Assembly (NCBI GenBank): GCA_902702965.1
Contig: CACRXP010000029.1
Span: 303,702 to 367,701, forward strand
Origin: Spirometra erinaceieuropaei
Taxonomy: Eukaryota; Platyhelminthes; Cestoda; Diphyllobothriidea; Diphyllobothriidae
DNA: 64,000 nucleotides
Reading direction: 5' to 3'
Below, one piece after another: positions 23,901 to 38,900 of this stretch. The notes beneath the pieces are model-generated. The model saw only the letters and a program-made list of their open reading frames with translations, had not been told where the DNA came from and made no database searches. A program made the translations under genes and the position numbers. How positions within the stretch are numbered: the first letter of the stretch is position 1; the number at the start of each line of letters is the position of its first letter.

Positions 23901-26900
23901 GTTTTAGGGATTGCAGTTACGGTTCACTGTCTAGAGGAGGGGATGGTGAAGTAGTGAGATTCTACATGGCCCAGTAGGGATTAGCGGCGGTTGTTAGGGC
24001 GTTGCAACAGTTCCCTCCTCTCTTCCGTCCCATATCCTAGCCTTATTACGTGCCCACCCCCTTTCACATACTAATTGTTTGCCTGTCAGTGACCGTCCTG
24101 TCGTACCAGCCACTTTAATCTGACCATTGCACTTTCTCCTCTGTTAATTTCGTCTGACGACGAGTTGATGTCATCAGCTCGAAAATTTACGAGTACAACT
24201 CGACCTTTTCCGACGAGCCTTCTGCCTTCATCATAATATCTCGGACTGCAAACTACCTCATCTATATACATACATATATATGCGCTTATGACTCTTTTAG
24301 TAGACCCCAGTGGTGAACCAACTGCACCCGATGTGTCTAGGCGCATGTTTGTGTTTCTGGTAGCAGCTGCTGATCAGAGTTTTGATTGACTGAATAAAGG
24401 CTAAATAAGCCCGAAACAGTACTGTATCGATCTACCCGCATTCTCTGTCGTCACTCTTTGCTACACATATGTGTATATAACGCAACCAGCTCACTAAGTG
24501 CGCATCAATCCAGAGTTGAGTTCGGGTAAACAGTTCGGGAGAAAAAGGTACGATCGATGGAAAAAGAGGTCTATTTACCTGACGGTTTGGATTCAAACTG
24601 GAATTCATTATCAGAACTCGCGTCAGATAGGGGTAATGATTGCTACACCAATGCGTACCTATCCCAACTAGCGTCTGTCGAATTCTTCGCAGTCGGCTGG
24701 ACTTGATTTTCCAGAGCTAGTTAGTTACTTATCGCAATTAAGTAATTTGTACTGGCTTTGATTAGATGATGCCGGCTAAGAAGCCAAAAATGTGCATTCT
24801 GGCCTCACTTTGATGGTACTGTTATTTTCGAAGCATTACTTGACCACGCGCTCCCCTCATGGCAAATTCCCATACCTAGGTAAAGTTCAACATTCGAATA
24901 ATGCACAGGGGAAGTCATTGTGCTTTTTAGTGAAGTGTGTGTTGGGAAACCATGACTCAAGTAGGTCGCGTGTCACGCGATTGTAACCTCTTACAAGAAT
25001 GTCTGCCTCGTCGAGCCTAATTGTATGTTTGTCTGCCGCCTAATGAGCAGTGTCTTGAAGCTCATGACAACCCTCCTCACTGCCGTTTGGGGCTCGGCCA
25101 TCTGCGTACGGAGTAATTTTCCAGGTTCGCCGACGTAGTTGCTCTGCCCAGAACTGCATCAAATCCGGCAAACGACTTCAGACGTTCCCTGTCATGGCGG
25201 TGGGTTTTTCGGCCTCATACCTTTGCGCACGTTAGTTGCTTCTGGTCTGCGTACAACCTCAAATTCAAATGATATTAGTAGGCGGCTGACGAGGTTCTCG
25301 ACGCACAGATGCGCTCACAAAAATTTGGAGCCGTTCGGATTTAGTCCGTTGTCTCTTGTGCGCATGCACACGTTGACAAAGTTGCTCGGGTAGCCCTTTA
25401 TTTCTGGCAGCCGTCGAAGATGTTGTACTCCGGCAGCCCCACCTACTCGTTTGCAGCAGTTACTCTCGGCACGCCCCCTTGCGCAGGTAGGCGAACCCTT
25501 AGTCTAGAAGAAGTAGCAATACTTTTCAAAACTTCCACAAAAAAATTATTTCTTTTTATTGAAAACTTAACAGAGTTGCGCGTTTGCAACACCACGTCTT
25601 TCGGTTTAGCTGTTATTTTGCGAAAACGTCCACTTAACCGTACAGCTTTCTAAGACAAATTGGGTTGCCACTATGAATTATTGGATAGATTACTCAGCTT
25701 CTCATTTTACTGAGTGTGCCGTTGCATTCACGTGGACCAACCTATACAATAATGAGCAATCTTGCAAAAATGGAGGTTCAAATATTTGAAAAGCGTTCTG
25801 CCTAAAAACCATGCTAGCTGACATCTGGATGATTGCATAACTGCCCACTAGTGGTCACTTAACAATAAACATAAAAGGTCCTCTTCGACGGAACTGCGAA
25901 GTACAAATAAAACGGAACATTCTTCTTATTAAACAAAACATTTCGTTTCCAATCTTAGTCGTTCTAAGTCGAGCTTTTTAGTTAGTCTGCATAGTAAATT
26001 ATCCTGAAAAGTTCCGCCATTTGTGATACCCGCTTGCAGAGGCTAATTTATTCTCTTTATCCAGGGTTTAGCCGATTCTCGCATATACCCTTATGTTCGC
26101 CTATAAAAATCCTAAACGTGACGAGGAAGATTAATGAGGGTGAGTTGGATTAATTACGCAACAAACTACTAAAAAGTGGTCCTTTCTTTCTTGCACTGGA
26201 GTACAAGTTTTAGGATGAATTAGGGAGGCTCGTCTATGCTAGTCACTGCACCGAAATTTCCGTTACTGCACGCAGTCCGTTTACCCTGCGACACAACTGT
26301 TTTTGACAGAAGAGTGTTTTTAGTTTTGCAAAACCAACGAAGTGCACACAGATGCAAATGTTTCTAAACCAAATGATCTGCCAGTTCATGATATACCCAC
26401 TGGGAAAACACCTGTCTCCCTCCCCTCATGACATTCTGTGAAATCCCAATGCTTCCGTCAAAAACGAGAAGATCATGCTGGGATTCGTTTACATTAGTTT
26501 TCTCAGGGGGAAATCTGCGGAACGCAAGGACCGGACATTGTGTGGGATACTTTCGTGTCTCATATTTCTGCTTCTAGACTTAGGAAATCAGTTTTTTTGC
26601 GACATTCCCTACGGACACAGTGTCGCAGATTGAAATAATAACGTCGGATATCCAAAACATCATCTTACCATATGCGCTTTTTTAACCCGAATAGGCAGAG
26701 AAAGTCAAAAATATCAGGCAGTGAAGTTAAGAAATAAAGCTAGTTTTAGCGAGCACGGCCGAATGTGGCGGGTCTAACCAGTTTTTATAAAGGCAAGTCC
26801 GTAAATCAGAGACAGGCACCTTGGAAAAAGTAGAAACTTTCGGGATGGGCTTATAAGTTTGTCAGCAATTAATTGAGAGATATCGGGGTGAATGTGTGGG

Positions 26901-29900
26901 TGACAGGTAAGATGCCTAGAGGCATATACAGTTCGTGATCTATCTCATGAATAGTCACGAACTGCGAAGTAAAATCTTTGTAACGCACGAACCGCCCACC
27001 CTGCATTTACGAAAAGTTATACTGCGTTAAAGAAACGACCAAGCTTTAAGAAAAGGTACAGTTTGATTTATACAGTGTTATCTGTTGACTGAGAAATAAT
27101 TTTGTTTACGAAAAACCACTATAATCATGAAAATGCCTTTATGTCAGATCAGTTATCAAAAGCCTAATATAACCGCCAGCGGTGAATAAAAAGGTGATTC
27201 AACGACAAAATAATGGAGAACAGTAACAAATACAACATATTAGTGCCTCATTGTTGTCATATGGTTGTCGAACTTTCTGTAAGGGAGGCATAGAGACCAC
27301 TAGGTTGTCAATGGTGGTTTTGTCTATGTAGTTGTTGGGTACAAAATCCATTTTTGCTACATTGATTGATGTTTCATTGCCCCGTCCCAATTTCTTATGA
27401 TTAATGCAAAAGGATTTTTGATCAGATTCAGGTCCGCCCCATTGGGGTGTACAAAAACTCGCCGAAGACCGCGGACGGAGAGGCCGGCTGTGGTCTGAAA
27501 TATTAGATTATAGTCGTAAGATGAATTGGAATCATACCTCCTTTGAGGATTATCTTCCATCATTGCAGATTTCATTCAACCTCAACGGATGCGGCTGTAA
27601 TCGAAGACATACTTATTGGTCTCGATGAACACAATGGTGTTTATCGTTCGTATTGCTGAACGTCAGATTGGTAGCCCCCCGAATTTGATGGCTACTGAAG
27701 CCATCCTGCGTTGGTAGTTCTCAAGGGTTGATTTCGATACATTGTGCTCTTATGGGACATTCTTCCCACATATGACCACCTGGGCCGACTTCGGATACTT
27801 GTCTACAAATCGGATCTCATGACAAAAGTAAATGCGTTCTAGAATGAAATTCTGTGAGCAAAACAAAAAACGTTCTCTAATAAGTTTCCTACTTAAAAGT
27901 GTCTTTGTTATGACGTTATGCGGACGAAGGTCGGATTTTTTCATCCGTTTTCTAACTATGTTCAACAAAAGCATTGGCAGGTGTTCTTTACGAATAGCCT
28001 GAAGGCGCATATAGGGATATTTTTAGTGTTCGACCGTTTTGACCCACTTTACTTAACTCTAGGCCATGCTTCGTTATTATTTAACATATCTCACAGAGTG
28101 ACCTGGCTAATATTAGAAATGATAGCTAACAATTCACGCGACAGCCCTTCGACTGACAGTTTTTATATCCGCTCAAAGTCAACCTCCGATAGGAATTGCT
28201 TCGACATCTTCGCTGAACGGCGTGGCACAGAAAGAGACTAGCATGTGGCACGAAATTTATCAATACATGTTTGCGCCCGGTGTATTTAAACAAACACGCT
28301 CAAAGAAGCTTGCTGTTGCGTTCAACGACAAAACGTTATATTTTTGCAAAATAGAATTTGTTAAGATTGAATTGCTTCTTTTTCATGAAAATAATGCAAT
28401 TTTACACACCTACCTCGACCTGATTTTCGTGAACGCGAAATCCCAATTTCGGTTTGCAAAATGGTTTTCATTAATATTTTTCTTAGTTATAAGAAACTTC
28501 CTTTATTGAAAGCGCAATCCGCGATAACGAGAAATTTTAATGGGCGATGTGTATTAGCATGGGAAATTATGTGGAAACCTGGAAACATCCAATTTTGCAA
28601 AATCTTGGTCTATTCCCTCTCAATGAAACAGACCTGACATGAAAACTTCCTTTTAAAAGGACTTGCTGCGATTCCGATCAATTCCAAAAACAAAACTATT
28701 TGCACCAATCATATGCTGTACTACTAGTTCAAGTGGCGATCTGGATATCTCACGAGTTAGGCCATCTACTGTACAACTAAAATGACAAGTGAAAGTGATA
28801 TGATGTGAGAAGAATGTTGGCTATTAACGACGGAAAGTATAAAAGTACAAATAAGCAGTGAGCTGCAAACTTCGATGATTTATATCAATTCAGTGAGATT
28901 TTTAGGAACATATGACACTTTTTTCTACCTGGAGGTGATCGCACAGACGCAGTTCAAAAATGTGGACCTTAATGAATCCTACAGTAGGCGGGCTAACTCA
29001 CGAAATGTCAACCGAAATCCCAAAACACGTTTTCGTTTCGAAAAGATTAATTAAGTAGGATTGTAAAAATAATCATCATGCAGCATAGTTTTAGAATTAT
29101 TCATTTGCCTCGGGATGCGGGCTTTTGAACGAACTTCTTTTCGGCCGCATGCAAAACCTTTCTCTGTAAAAATGACTACTTCAGTTGCATGCACTTATCC
29201 CCTTATTTTCGATGCCCTTAATAATTTAATTCTGTCTCATGAAAAACATGCATAACAATATTCACTCTTTTGCTCATTCGGTAGAATCGCTTCTGTGCGA
29301 TCAACGCCATTTCTAATAAAGTGTGTTGCGGAAGAGTTTTTTGAGCCTTTAATGTAGACATCTTTTATATCGGCGCAATCTCGAGTTAGGGATGCAATTT
29401 TTGAAGGACATTGTCTTCATCCTATATTATACCAGCTCGTTCTCGAGTGGACATAAAGAGAAAATGATTTTCGACGTGATACTGCCAAGTAGACAACTAA
29501 ATGTCGCAGTCGGGACCTTTTTACGGGTAACGTCTGAAATTTTCACCAACAGTAAGTGATCATATCACAACAACCGTAGAAAAGCGAGAAGTTTTGGCTA
29601 AAACGGTAGTAAAGTAACTGCAGTTGTTTGCTTTCGTAGTTAGTAGATTGATTAACTCTTATTTGCATTTTAGAACCATATGACTACCAATGTTGGTGCA
29701 TTATTCTTGTATTCAGTGTTCATGCCTCCGGTGCAGCCATCTACCTCTATGAGTGGCTAAGTCCGAAAGGACTGGACCGTGGTCGTTTGGTCACTCCAGG
29801 TAAGTGCCTAATCGTTCCTAACCCTCCAGTAAGTGGATTATGAAGGGAGGCATAATTCTAAACGGGTTATTTTAGCGATGCTCTTTGCGTATGATGGGGG

Positions 29901-32900
29901 ATGGGAGCCAGGTCCGGTTTGACACACACATACACACACATAGAGGTGTCTAATTCTCTGCGACTGTCTCTCATGATGGATTCGAGTGAGAATCCGAAAC
30001 GTAAGGTCAATAAATTTCTTGTTCCAGTGATTACATCTTCATCTTCCGTGTCAAATTCTGTCAACCAATTGCATCGGATGACTGACGTGTGCGCTAAAAG
30101 CCGTGATTTGACAGAATGCCAATTGACGGGATAACTCCGACCTCTCATGCGGGGAGTCAGGCTGGAAAGGCCCCGTCTGAATGAGGCATGGCGATGTCAC
30201 ACAGGTAGGATCCGGGTCGCTCCTTTTTGTCTATGTGGGAAAATCTGGTCCATCGCATGCCGGCCAGACGCGCGTGGCACGCGTAGACGAGCCGTTTTTC
30301 TCTGCCAGACACTGTGCTCGATCCTGCCCTCAGTCTCCTTGAAGCTATCCTAACACCAGGTTCAGCCGAATGTAGGGGGAATGAGTGCGATAGATGCTAA
30401 GCAAGTCTGTTATCACTACAAGCAAACCTACGCTCAAGTCACCGTTCCTACGCCCACTGTGCTGTGGGACACGTGGTGGACCTCGTCGTTCGCGAAGGTC
30501 GGAATGGTATTTTGGTGACGAAGTCTCTCGACGGGGATTCAGTATGGGACCTCACTCAGGGGACAAGAACCGGACCATCATGCAATTCGAGTTTTATGGT
30601 AGGGGCTGAATGGTGGAGGGGGAGCGTGATAGTAGGAAATCATTCGGATAAATGTTGTGGGCTCATATTGCGTCCTCGCACTTAATTTCCCTACAGCTAC
30701 TCGCAAAAGATCACACGTACCAGGAATCGAACCCCAGAAGAATGATGAGGGTAACGAGGCATCTGACAGTGGCTGAGCCTTTTTCACAGTTCTTTTAGTT
30801 TGCTTCCACAAAAGAAGTAGATAAGACTCCATCCAAATGCAAGGGCGCGGAAGCGTCAATAAGAAGAAAAAGCGAGGACTCGACGTGCCACTATGTCCCC
30901 TGAGTGGGGTTGCATACTGCATCCGTGCCAGTGTTTCTGGGCTGGTACTGTTATTTAAACATGTTACGGGTTCAAAGGCCGCTGGAATGCCTTCGGGTCA
31001 CAATATTAGAAGATGTGCTATCCAGCGCTCTCATTTTAAAATGCAAGGACAAACAGTTTTTAGCCTTAGAGGAACTCTTAAGTGGCCATTTTGCGTTCCC
31101 CAGACTAAAGAAAAAAAGGCTTATATACGAAACAGCCGTCACGATTATAAATTCACTTCTTACCTCAACAGCATGTCGGTTTAAACTTAACCGGAACTAA
31201 ACTCTTATATACCTACCGTTTCAAAATCGCACTCAACATCAAAGACAGTTGCAAAAAATGTCGATGAGCGAATAGGGAGCACAACATTTGGGGGATACAA
31301 CTGTCATGCTACCATGGTTACCAGCTCTCGGATTCACCTCCAGTGATTGTAAGCGGCGCGGCGGTGGCGTGCCTGTTCACATCCGAGTGCTAACTTGTTG
31401 TAACTTTGTTACCGATTTTGGTTAGTGGCGCAATAACTACTCGATAATTTAGCACGTCGATATTGTCTTTGGATGAGACCTCCGACCGACATTTGTGAGA
31501 TCACGGTTATTAACAACTCTACGACCGCGCCAGCGACTACGGGAGGCGCTGACTATAGAAACACAGCGAGTGACCCATCTCATAAGACGTTAAGCAAAAT
31601 TCTGAAGTGTGTTTGTTGATTATAAAAGATAACTTAAAAGAGGCCGTAAAGCTGGTCATCTCGCGGCCAAATCCCGTAATGTTTCAGATATACCAGGATG
31701 TTGGATTTTTAACGTACTTCTTCTCGGCCACCTACAAAATCCGCCCTCGGTACAAAATGGCTGCACAACTAGAGTGCATTTTCTCCATCGATTTTCAATG
31801 CCCTCGTAAACTTAAATGTATTTTGCTGAAAATATGCGCATGCATAATATTTCTTGCATTTTTCGGATAGCAAATAGTGTCTCCTCTGAATTTTCACTTA
31901 GAGAAAACATATTCTTTGATTTTAGAGTCTCTAATTAAGATATATTTGAGACCGCTCAATTTTTATTCGGATAGCCTCCTATCTGTTTGTTGAATAATAA
32001 TCTTTATTGAGCATACAACTCACTCTACATCAGTCGCAAAATTGTGTTAGCCTTATATGGTATTTTCTTAATCGTAAAAATGGACGCAAGCGTTTCTTTA
32101 CACAGAAATAATACAGTCTGAAGACTAAAAACTCTAAAATGAAATGCAACGGTAGACTGAGCTCAAAGTTTTTCGGGAATAAAAACTTTAAATTCAAATC
32201 ATGCCTTCTCGTCAAGTATAAAATCTGAGAAGGACATAGTCTGCTATCTAAAGAGAGTCACAATGTTATGTTTGTCGGCGCTTTTTGTAAAATATTTGAA
32301 TTTGTAAAGACATTAAAACTTAATGCAGAAGATGCATGAAGTCATTTTTAACTGCTGCGGATTTAGCAGGTGCTCAAGAAGAAGTGCATTCAAAAGCAGA
32401 AGCATCACAAGATTAAGTCGCAAGATAGTCAGTATTGCAGCCTCACCCAAGCAATCATTCCTAACCGAAAAGGCATTTCAGAATTTTTGTGAATATTTCA
32501 TTAGATCGGTCGCTGACTGTTTGTGGGACATAGCAACTGCATCCCACGAATGTTTGCGTTCTTTCGTGCATTCATCACACTTAACCACGAAGAGTTACAA
32601 ATGGGCAGCAAAGACCATGTACGCCGTCTACCGTACTCGGATACCAAAGGAATTGCCCTGAGATCGGCTCGGTACCTCGCACAGTACTGTTTGGAAATGC
32701 TTACCCCTCCCGCTGGGTAAAAGCGCACATCATTAACTCCTTAATGTTCCATCCCTGCAGATCCATATGCATTTATGGTATTTGTAGAGGAGATTGGCAA
32801 AAACAGCCATAATAGCCATCACAATCACTGATTTATGGGGACATTTATTGGGCGTACTTTTGACCATGGTAGTCCTAAAACCTAAAGGGAATTCATCTGC

Positions 32901-35900
32901 AGGCAGAAGATGCAGCCCAAAATTTCTACGTACATGGTTTCCATTGCCTTACGACGATGCAAGCTCTGAATTTTTGACCTTTTTATGCCGCCATCTGTGC
33001 ACACGAATTGGTTTGATTTTATGGTGCAGAATATCGAAAATGTTTACTCTCGGAAGTGCCGCATTATTATGCTTCAGAAATAAATGTAATTTGTTTTACA
33101 AAACCGTTATTCCCACTGTTGTGCGGGCACATCCAAAGAGCATAATTTGGTTGGCATTAGAAATAGGAGCGGGAGCTTGCTTGCAGTTTCAAACACATTC
33201 TGACCCGATATATAAAGTATATGTGCTAACTCATGAAATGTCAACCAAAATTTCGAAATGCGTTCTCGTTTTGAAAAGATAAATTAAGTAGTGTTATAAA
33301 ACTAATCATAATGCAGCATAAATCTATAATGATTCAGTTACCTCAGGGTGCCGGCTTTCGAAAGAATTTATGTTCGGCTGCATGCAAGATCTATACTCTG
33401 CAAAAATGACTACTTATGTAGTGTGCAATTTTCTCGTTGATTTTCGATGCCCTTGAAAATTCAATTATATTTCATGGAACACATGCATAAAAATATTCAG
33501 TCTTTTGCTTATTCGGTAGAAAATCACGTCTTCTTCTAATTTCATACTCAAAAGAAGAGTATAATTCGGTTCTAAAAAATTTCTCACTGTGAGCTTTTTT
33601 AATACCGTTAAATGGCCGTTCATGAAACATCATGTATCTGCATTTACGAATGTGGCTTGTAAAGTTAAACAATATTGCTCAAATCCGCTGGTTAATTTTA
33701 TGAACTTCATATGGTCTCCTCTTAACACCGTAGAGGAATGCATGGTTTTCCGTACACGGAAAATATACAGCTTGTAGTTTTGAAACCCTGAATGCAAGTG
33801 TAACAGCAGGACGGGTTCAAAATTATTCGGGAATAAGAAAAGTTTCTTAAATCCGAATTATACTCTTTTTTGAGTATGAAATTGGATTAAGACGTGATTG
33901 TCTACCGAATAAGTAAAAGAATGAATATTTTTTATGCATGTTTTCCATGAAATATAATTGAATTTTCAAGGGCATCGAAAATCAATGAGAAAATTGCATA
34001 CTAATTAATGGGTCATTTTTTGCAGAGTATAGACCTTGCATGCAGCCGAAAATAAGTTCTTTCAAAAGCCGACACTCTGGGGTAACTGAGTCATTATAGA
34101 TTTATGCTGCCTCATGATTAGTTTTACAACACTACGTAATTAATCTTTTCGAAACGAGAACGCATTTCGAAATTTTGATCGGCATTTCATGAGTTAGCAC
34201 ATCTACTGTATGTGGTAAAGATCTTTCTTTTGAAATATCAAATCCCTTAAAATAGTCTCAAGGTCAATGAGATATAAAGTTTAACAAGCGAATTCCAAGC
34301 AGTCAATTATATAGATTGTTGCGTCCAAATCAAAGTGTAAGGCCTGCTCATGCGCCGTTAGGATAAGATGTCACGCATCAGTGAAGAATAAATGAACGGT
34401 TGCCCGTTTAAGAAAACCTTCTCCGATGGTTATTGTGGTTTGGCCTAGGTCGTGTGTTTCACAAGCAGGCGGACTGTTCAGCTGTCAGCCACGGCATCCA
34501 GTCCGTCTGATTTGAACAAGCCGCTGGGGCATGAGTGAGGCGAAAGAAAGTGAGGCGAGTAGTTGCGATCCTATAGCCCTGGAAAATCAGTGTATTTCTC
34601 ACAATACTCAATTTGTTGCGCTCAAGCCTATCACGATGAACAATTAGTCGTGACTTGGCAGTTAACTGATAAACAGGATAATCCAGTCCTTGTCGGTGCG
34701 GCACATATTGTTGAAATATTTCTCTGGTTCCGTAACCTTTATGACTTCCATCTTATGATATAGCCGAAGTCCGGGTGTGTCTCGATACCTGCGGAGTGGT
34801 AGTCACGATTGCATATGGCACGTGAGACGAGCTGTTTTATTTTCTCAGCTGCTGCGTCAGGATTCAATTTTGGTCGTCCTAAATATACCTTCGCACCGAA
34901 ACAGAATGAGTCAATGAGGACGACGTGGGATAGAACCCTGCATGTCCACCTTACTGCACTCTAGCTGACCTATTTCATGAAATGTTAATCGACATTCCAA
35001 TATGTGTTTTAAATGAGAAAACGTACACAGGCGGGGTTCTAATACTCATTATTATGTGCCATATTCTCAGAATGTTCCGACCTTTAAATGTGCTCCGTTT
35101 TGGTCGTCTTCGGAAGTTACACTGAGTAAAAATGACTACATACGCAGTTTGAATTTAAACATTTATTTATGATGTACTTATGGATCCAAACGTATTTTAT
35201 AAGAACCGTGGCCGAAAATATTATTTACCATTTTCCTTTCGTAGCACAGTATTTTTTAACATTTTTGCCCAGAGAAAGAGTGGTGAATGACTATAAAAAG
35301 ATATATCTGTGCGAGTTTTAATTAAGATATATTTTAATTTACAGTTGTATCAAAAGTAACTGAAAAAACATACTGATTAAGTAGTAGTTTTACTGACCGT
35401 TTTTTGCAGGCGCCTGAATGAGGCTCCTTCAACATCCGGCATATTGTCATAGCTGAAAACTCGTAGACCTATGATGTGTGATAATTGATACTACAACCCC
35501 ACTTAAGTAATTCTTACAAATCAGATGTGCATTTCAGAATTTCGATTAATCTTTATTTAGATAGGCCAGCTACTGTAAATTAATCTCCGCCAAATCCGAG
35601 TGTTCAATTTTGCCCTCAAAATTTCTAAGCCTGAGAGCTCAGAAAAAGTTTTGTGAAATATGTTACTTGTCGGTCAACCATTGGTCCATAAGTTGCAGAG
35701 GCAAAGTTTACGTGAAACACGAAATCAATTATAACTTCTTGTTGACCCACACATTATTAAAACTACATTTTACATTAAACAGACATGAACTCCGGAAAAT
35801 GAATAATGATTTTACGTAGCGCAAACATGAAAGTGCTTCTAATTAACCTAAGCATTTTACTGCCGACTTTTCGTGGCGAATTTAAAGCACATATTCTTCC

Positions 35901-38900
35901 TAATGTAAACCTGATGACGGCAATTTTTGGTACTTCTACAGAACGCCGGTTCACCCTCTTTCGCTCCTTATGGTTGATATGGTCAATGTTGTTTGGGGCT
36001 GCAGTGAATGCGGACAACCCGCGTGGCATGGCCAGTCGGTTCATGGCAAACATCTGGGCACTCTTCGCACTTGTATTTTTGGCCTCCTACACAGCCAATC
36101 TGGCCGCATTCATGATATCAAAGGATGACTTCTATGATCTCAACGGAATAAATGACTGGCGAGTAAGTGTATTCTATGGTGTTATTGTCCTACTTCATGC
36201 CCACTGTCTGTGATTGAAAAAATTCTTTCGAGTCCAAATGCCAGAGTCACAGTACCTAAAGTTATTTGTATAGCTCGAAGTGCACCTATTCAAACCACCA
36301 GTTGGTTGGCAGACTCGGGCAGTCGACTGATGCGTGAGAAATGGAAGAAAGAGTAGGACAGACACAGCTGAATCTAACCTCACGGCAACTCAACGCATTC
36401 ATCACTAAGGCTGTTGAGACAAGGCGGTGTGAGTGTGTGCAGTATGAGCACTAAAAGAATCAGGACAAATCGTAGTGTTGGAAGGGAGAGAAAAAAGACC
36501 CTAGAATGAGGGGTTTATTGTGCACAGAACACGGAGTTGTCCTCTCAGGCGGCAACGGACACTGGCGAAGCCAGGGCTGCTGTTGACTGCGTCCAGTCAG
36601 GCATGAGAGCCCCCGAGATAGTGGTGGCAGCCGCTTTTGTAGGCTCGTGGACCAGGCTGAAGTGGTGTCCAGTCAGTGTGTGTTGTATTTGCCGAGGGGT
36701 GGTGTCCCAGTGATTTGTGTTGCGGGTTGCAGGGGGTGGCGCGTCCAAGTAGCGCATGGGTAACCGCGACACTGTGGGGACATAATTGTGTTCGAGCTGA
36801 AGTCGATCGAGTGGCTTCAGGTCAGCGGGTCTGGAGCGGCTCACTGCAAAGGGGTGAATGACCTTGAGACAGCGAGGTCTTGAACAATGACGCCAGACCG
36901 GTCATGATGGCTGCCCACTAGAAGGTAACACTAACTCGCCTAAAATCTATGGCTTTAAATCTTGCCTACTGGGAGGGGGGAGGAGGAGAATAACATGGCC
37001 CTTGTTGTCAGTTTTGTGCGTATAGAGAGCTGAGAGTCGGGATCAGTGGACTCTTCTAAATGTGTCTTTTTCCAACACTCTTGCGCAGGTTAGATCGAAG
37101 TCGTTCTGAAAGTCTGGCACTTGCAGTGGGAGGCGGGTCGTGTGTGTCACGCGAAGACAGACTGCTCTGTCGCTACACCCGCCTCCAGTCGTCTTGACAT
37201 CTGAATCAGGCGGGTAATGAAGGATGAAGTGTGGTAGTTGCAGCGCAAGCCGACTACTACTATAACCTAGCACCGGCGCAGGTTGCTGGTGCTGCCCCTA
37301 CCACGCCAAGGGGCGCTTGGTGGACGGCCGAATTTTCGCTTTTCGGACTGCATCGCGCATTCTGAGTGGAAAATCAAAGACGATTGCGTCGTATCTTTGT
37401 GGATGATAACACTGAACGCTACTATATGTTTTAGAATGGTTAACTACATCTTTAAAATGCAGGGAAGAAGACAAGAAACGGCCTAGGTAAACTGACTGTC
37501 CGAAAGAATAAAGCGCAATTAGGAATTGGATTTCGTGTGCACGTAGCGTTTATGCGTACAGTCACCCAGGGCCAAATGAGACGTGCGGGAAAAGTTAGCG
37601 TGACGCGATTTATAATCAGTGCTGATGGAAGACTGGAAATTTACCTGTTCATTTAATGAAAGGGTCAGCATCGCAGTTTCTGGGTAATATTTTTTGTTCA
37701 CACAAACGAAAGGAGATCCAGGAGCAGATTGGTTTCATTTTGGGCCACATTTGTAATATAGAACGTCATTGAAGAATGCGAATGATATTCAAATATAACT
37801 GGATCGCCAAAATGCGTCAGCGGTGTTTCATGCTGGTAAAAATTAGAACCCGGGTCTTAGCTTTACAGGCCAGCAACATAGAAACTAACAAAACACTGCG
37901 GCGACACTCCATACATGAAAACATAAGGCACGAGTCCGTGTGTGTTCGGTTTACTTTTCTGACATTTTCACAGAATTTTAGAACTCGAACAACTAGTCGT
38001 CCCTAGGCAAGATAGGCTTTGGGAATCGTGTTTTCGCCGTGACACTTTGTTGTCACATAAGCGATGGGCGTGTGTATAATGTCAAAAGTGTCTCTGGAGA
38101 TCTTACTGAAATGATATCAAGCAGGTAGCAGTAACTACGGAATATTCAGGAGGATTATCTCGGAGATGATTAGTGAAAAGAGAAATAAAGCATTTGGCCT
38201 TTAATGTTTTACCCGCAAAATGTACGGTAGGACCTTTGAAATGCAGGCCGTTGACATTTTAAAAGGCTCTATTTTGTTTTTCACCGTAAAAACATATTTA
38301 AACGCTTGCTGGTCTCATGCTCAGTTAAAGTAAGTATCTCTTTCAAAGGTGGCGTCAATTACTACTCTTATAGCCAGTAATCACCGTCAACATTTCAAAG
38401 AGCACACAGACAGCACACAGGTACTAGCTGAAAGCGCAAGCACGCGTGTTTCGCCGACCTTGTGTCGCTGCCTGACTTAGCTTCCAGGGGTTCGGTTTAA
38501 CAACGGGTACCCCAGCCTTCCTCTGGTCTTTCTTGGTATATGAAGTCTAGTTTCACCTTGTAAGGCTCGGGAACCCGCAGATGAGCCAATCGCCTCGCGG
38601 CTGTGTCAGACAGCGGCACGAAATCGGTGAAACACGCGTGTCTGGGCTTTAAGTTAGTACTTTGTGGTGGCAGTATGGCAATGAATTACACAATTTTATA
38701 CTACTGGCTGCCTGTTGACGGTTTATGAGTAGTACGCGGTTATTCCGCAGTAGCTGATGGATTTCAGCTAAAGTATTCACACCAAATTTTGGACCGTGCC
38801 TGAAAAGGTCTGTTCCAAAGAGTTTACGTTAAGTTCGCGAATTAATTTTCTCAGAAATATAGTAAGGCAAAGCATATCAGTTTCTTCAATTAACACTCAA

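Larger units (their letters stand above)
21548..29673 (+). other. receptor intron 2 (8.1 kb)
   Basis: GT-AG, phase 1 (donor GTAAGT, acceptor CATTTTAG). Holds SINE copies at 23.2-23.7 kb, a PLE-2 type tail at 24.15 kb and foldback pieces at 28.7-29.3 kb. I see nothing I can name in 21550-23220 and 24200-28730; small ORFs there lack motifs. Confidence 0.85.
29800..35941 (+). other. receptor intron 3 (6.1 kb)
   Basis: GT-AG, phase 1 (GTAAGT, TTCTACAG). Contains a PLE tail, retrotransposon remnant B4 and three foldback elements (31564-32519, 33215-34208, 34957-35575), which together fill about half of it. 30600-31560 and 34210-34950 show nothing I can name. Confidence 0.85.

Noticed and set aside
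24371..24420. CTGAATAAAGG...GCCCGAAAC motif as another PLE tail
   Set aside because: It has AATAAA and GAAAC boxes but in the wrong order and without a stem.
35806..35941. ATG-led start of the pore exon upstream of the acceptor
   Set aside because: The join from the M1 exon through the TTCTACAG acceptor gives the exact family continuation, so these bases are intron.
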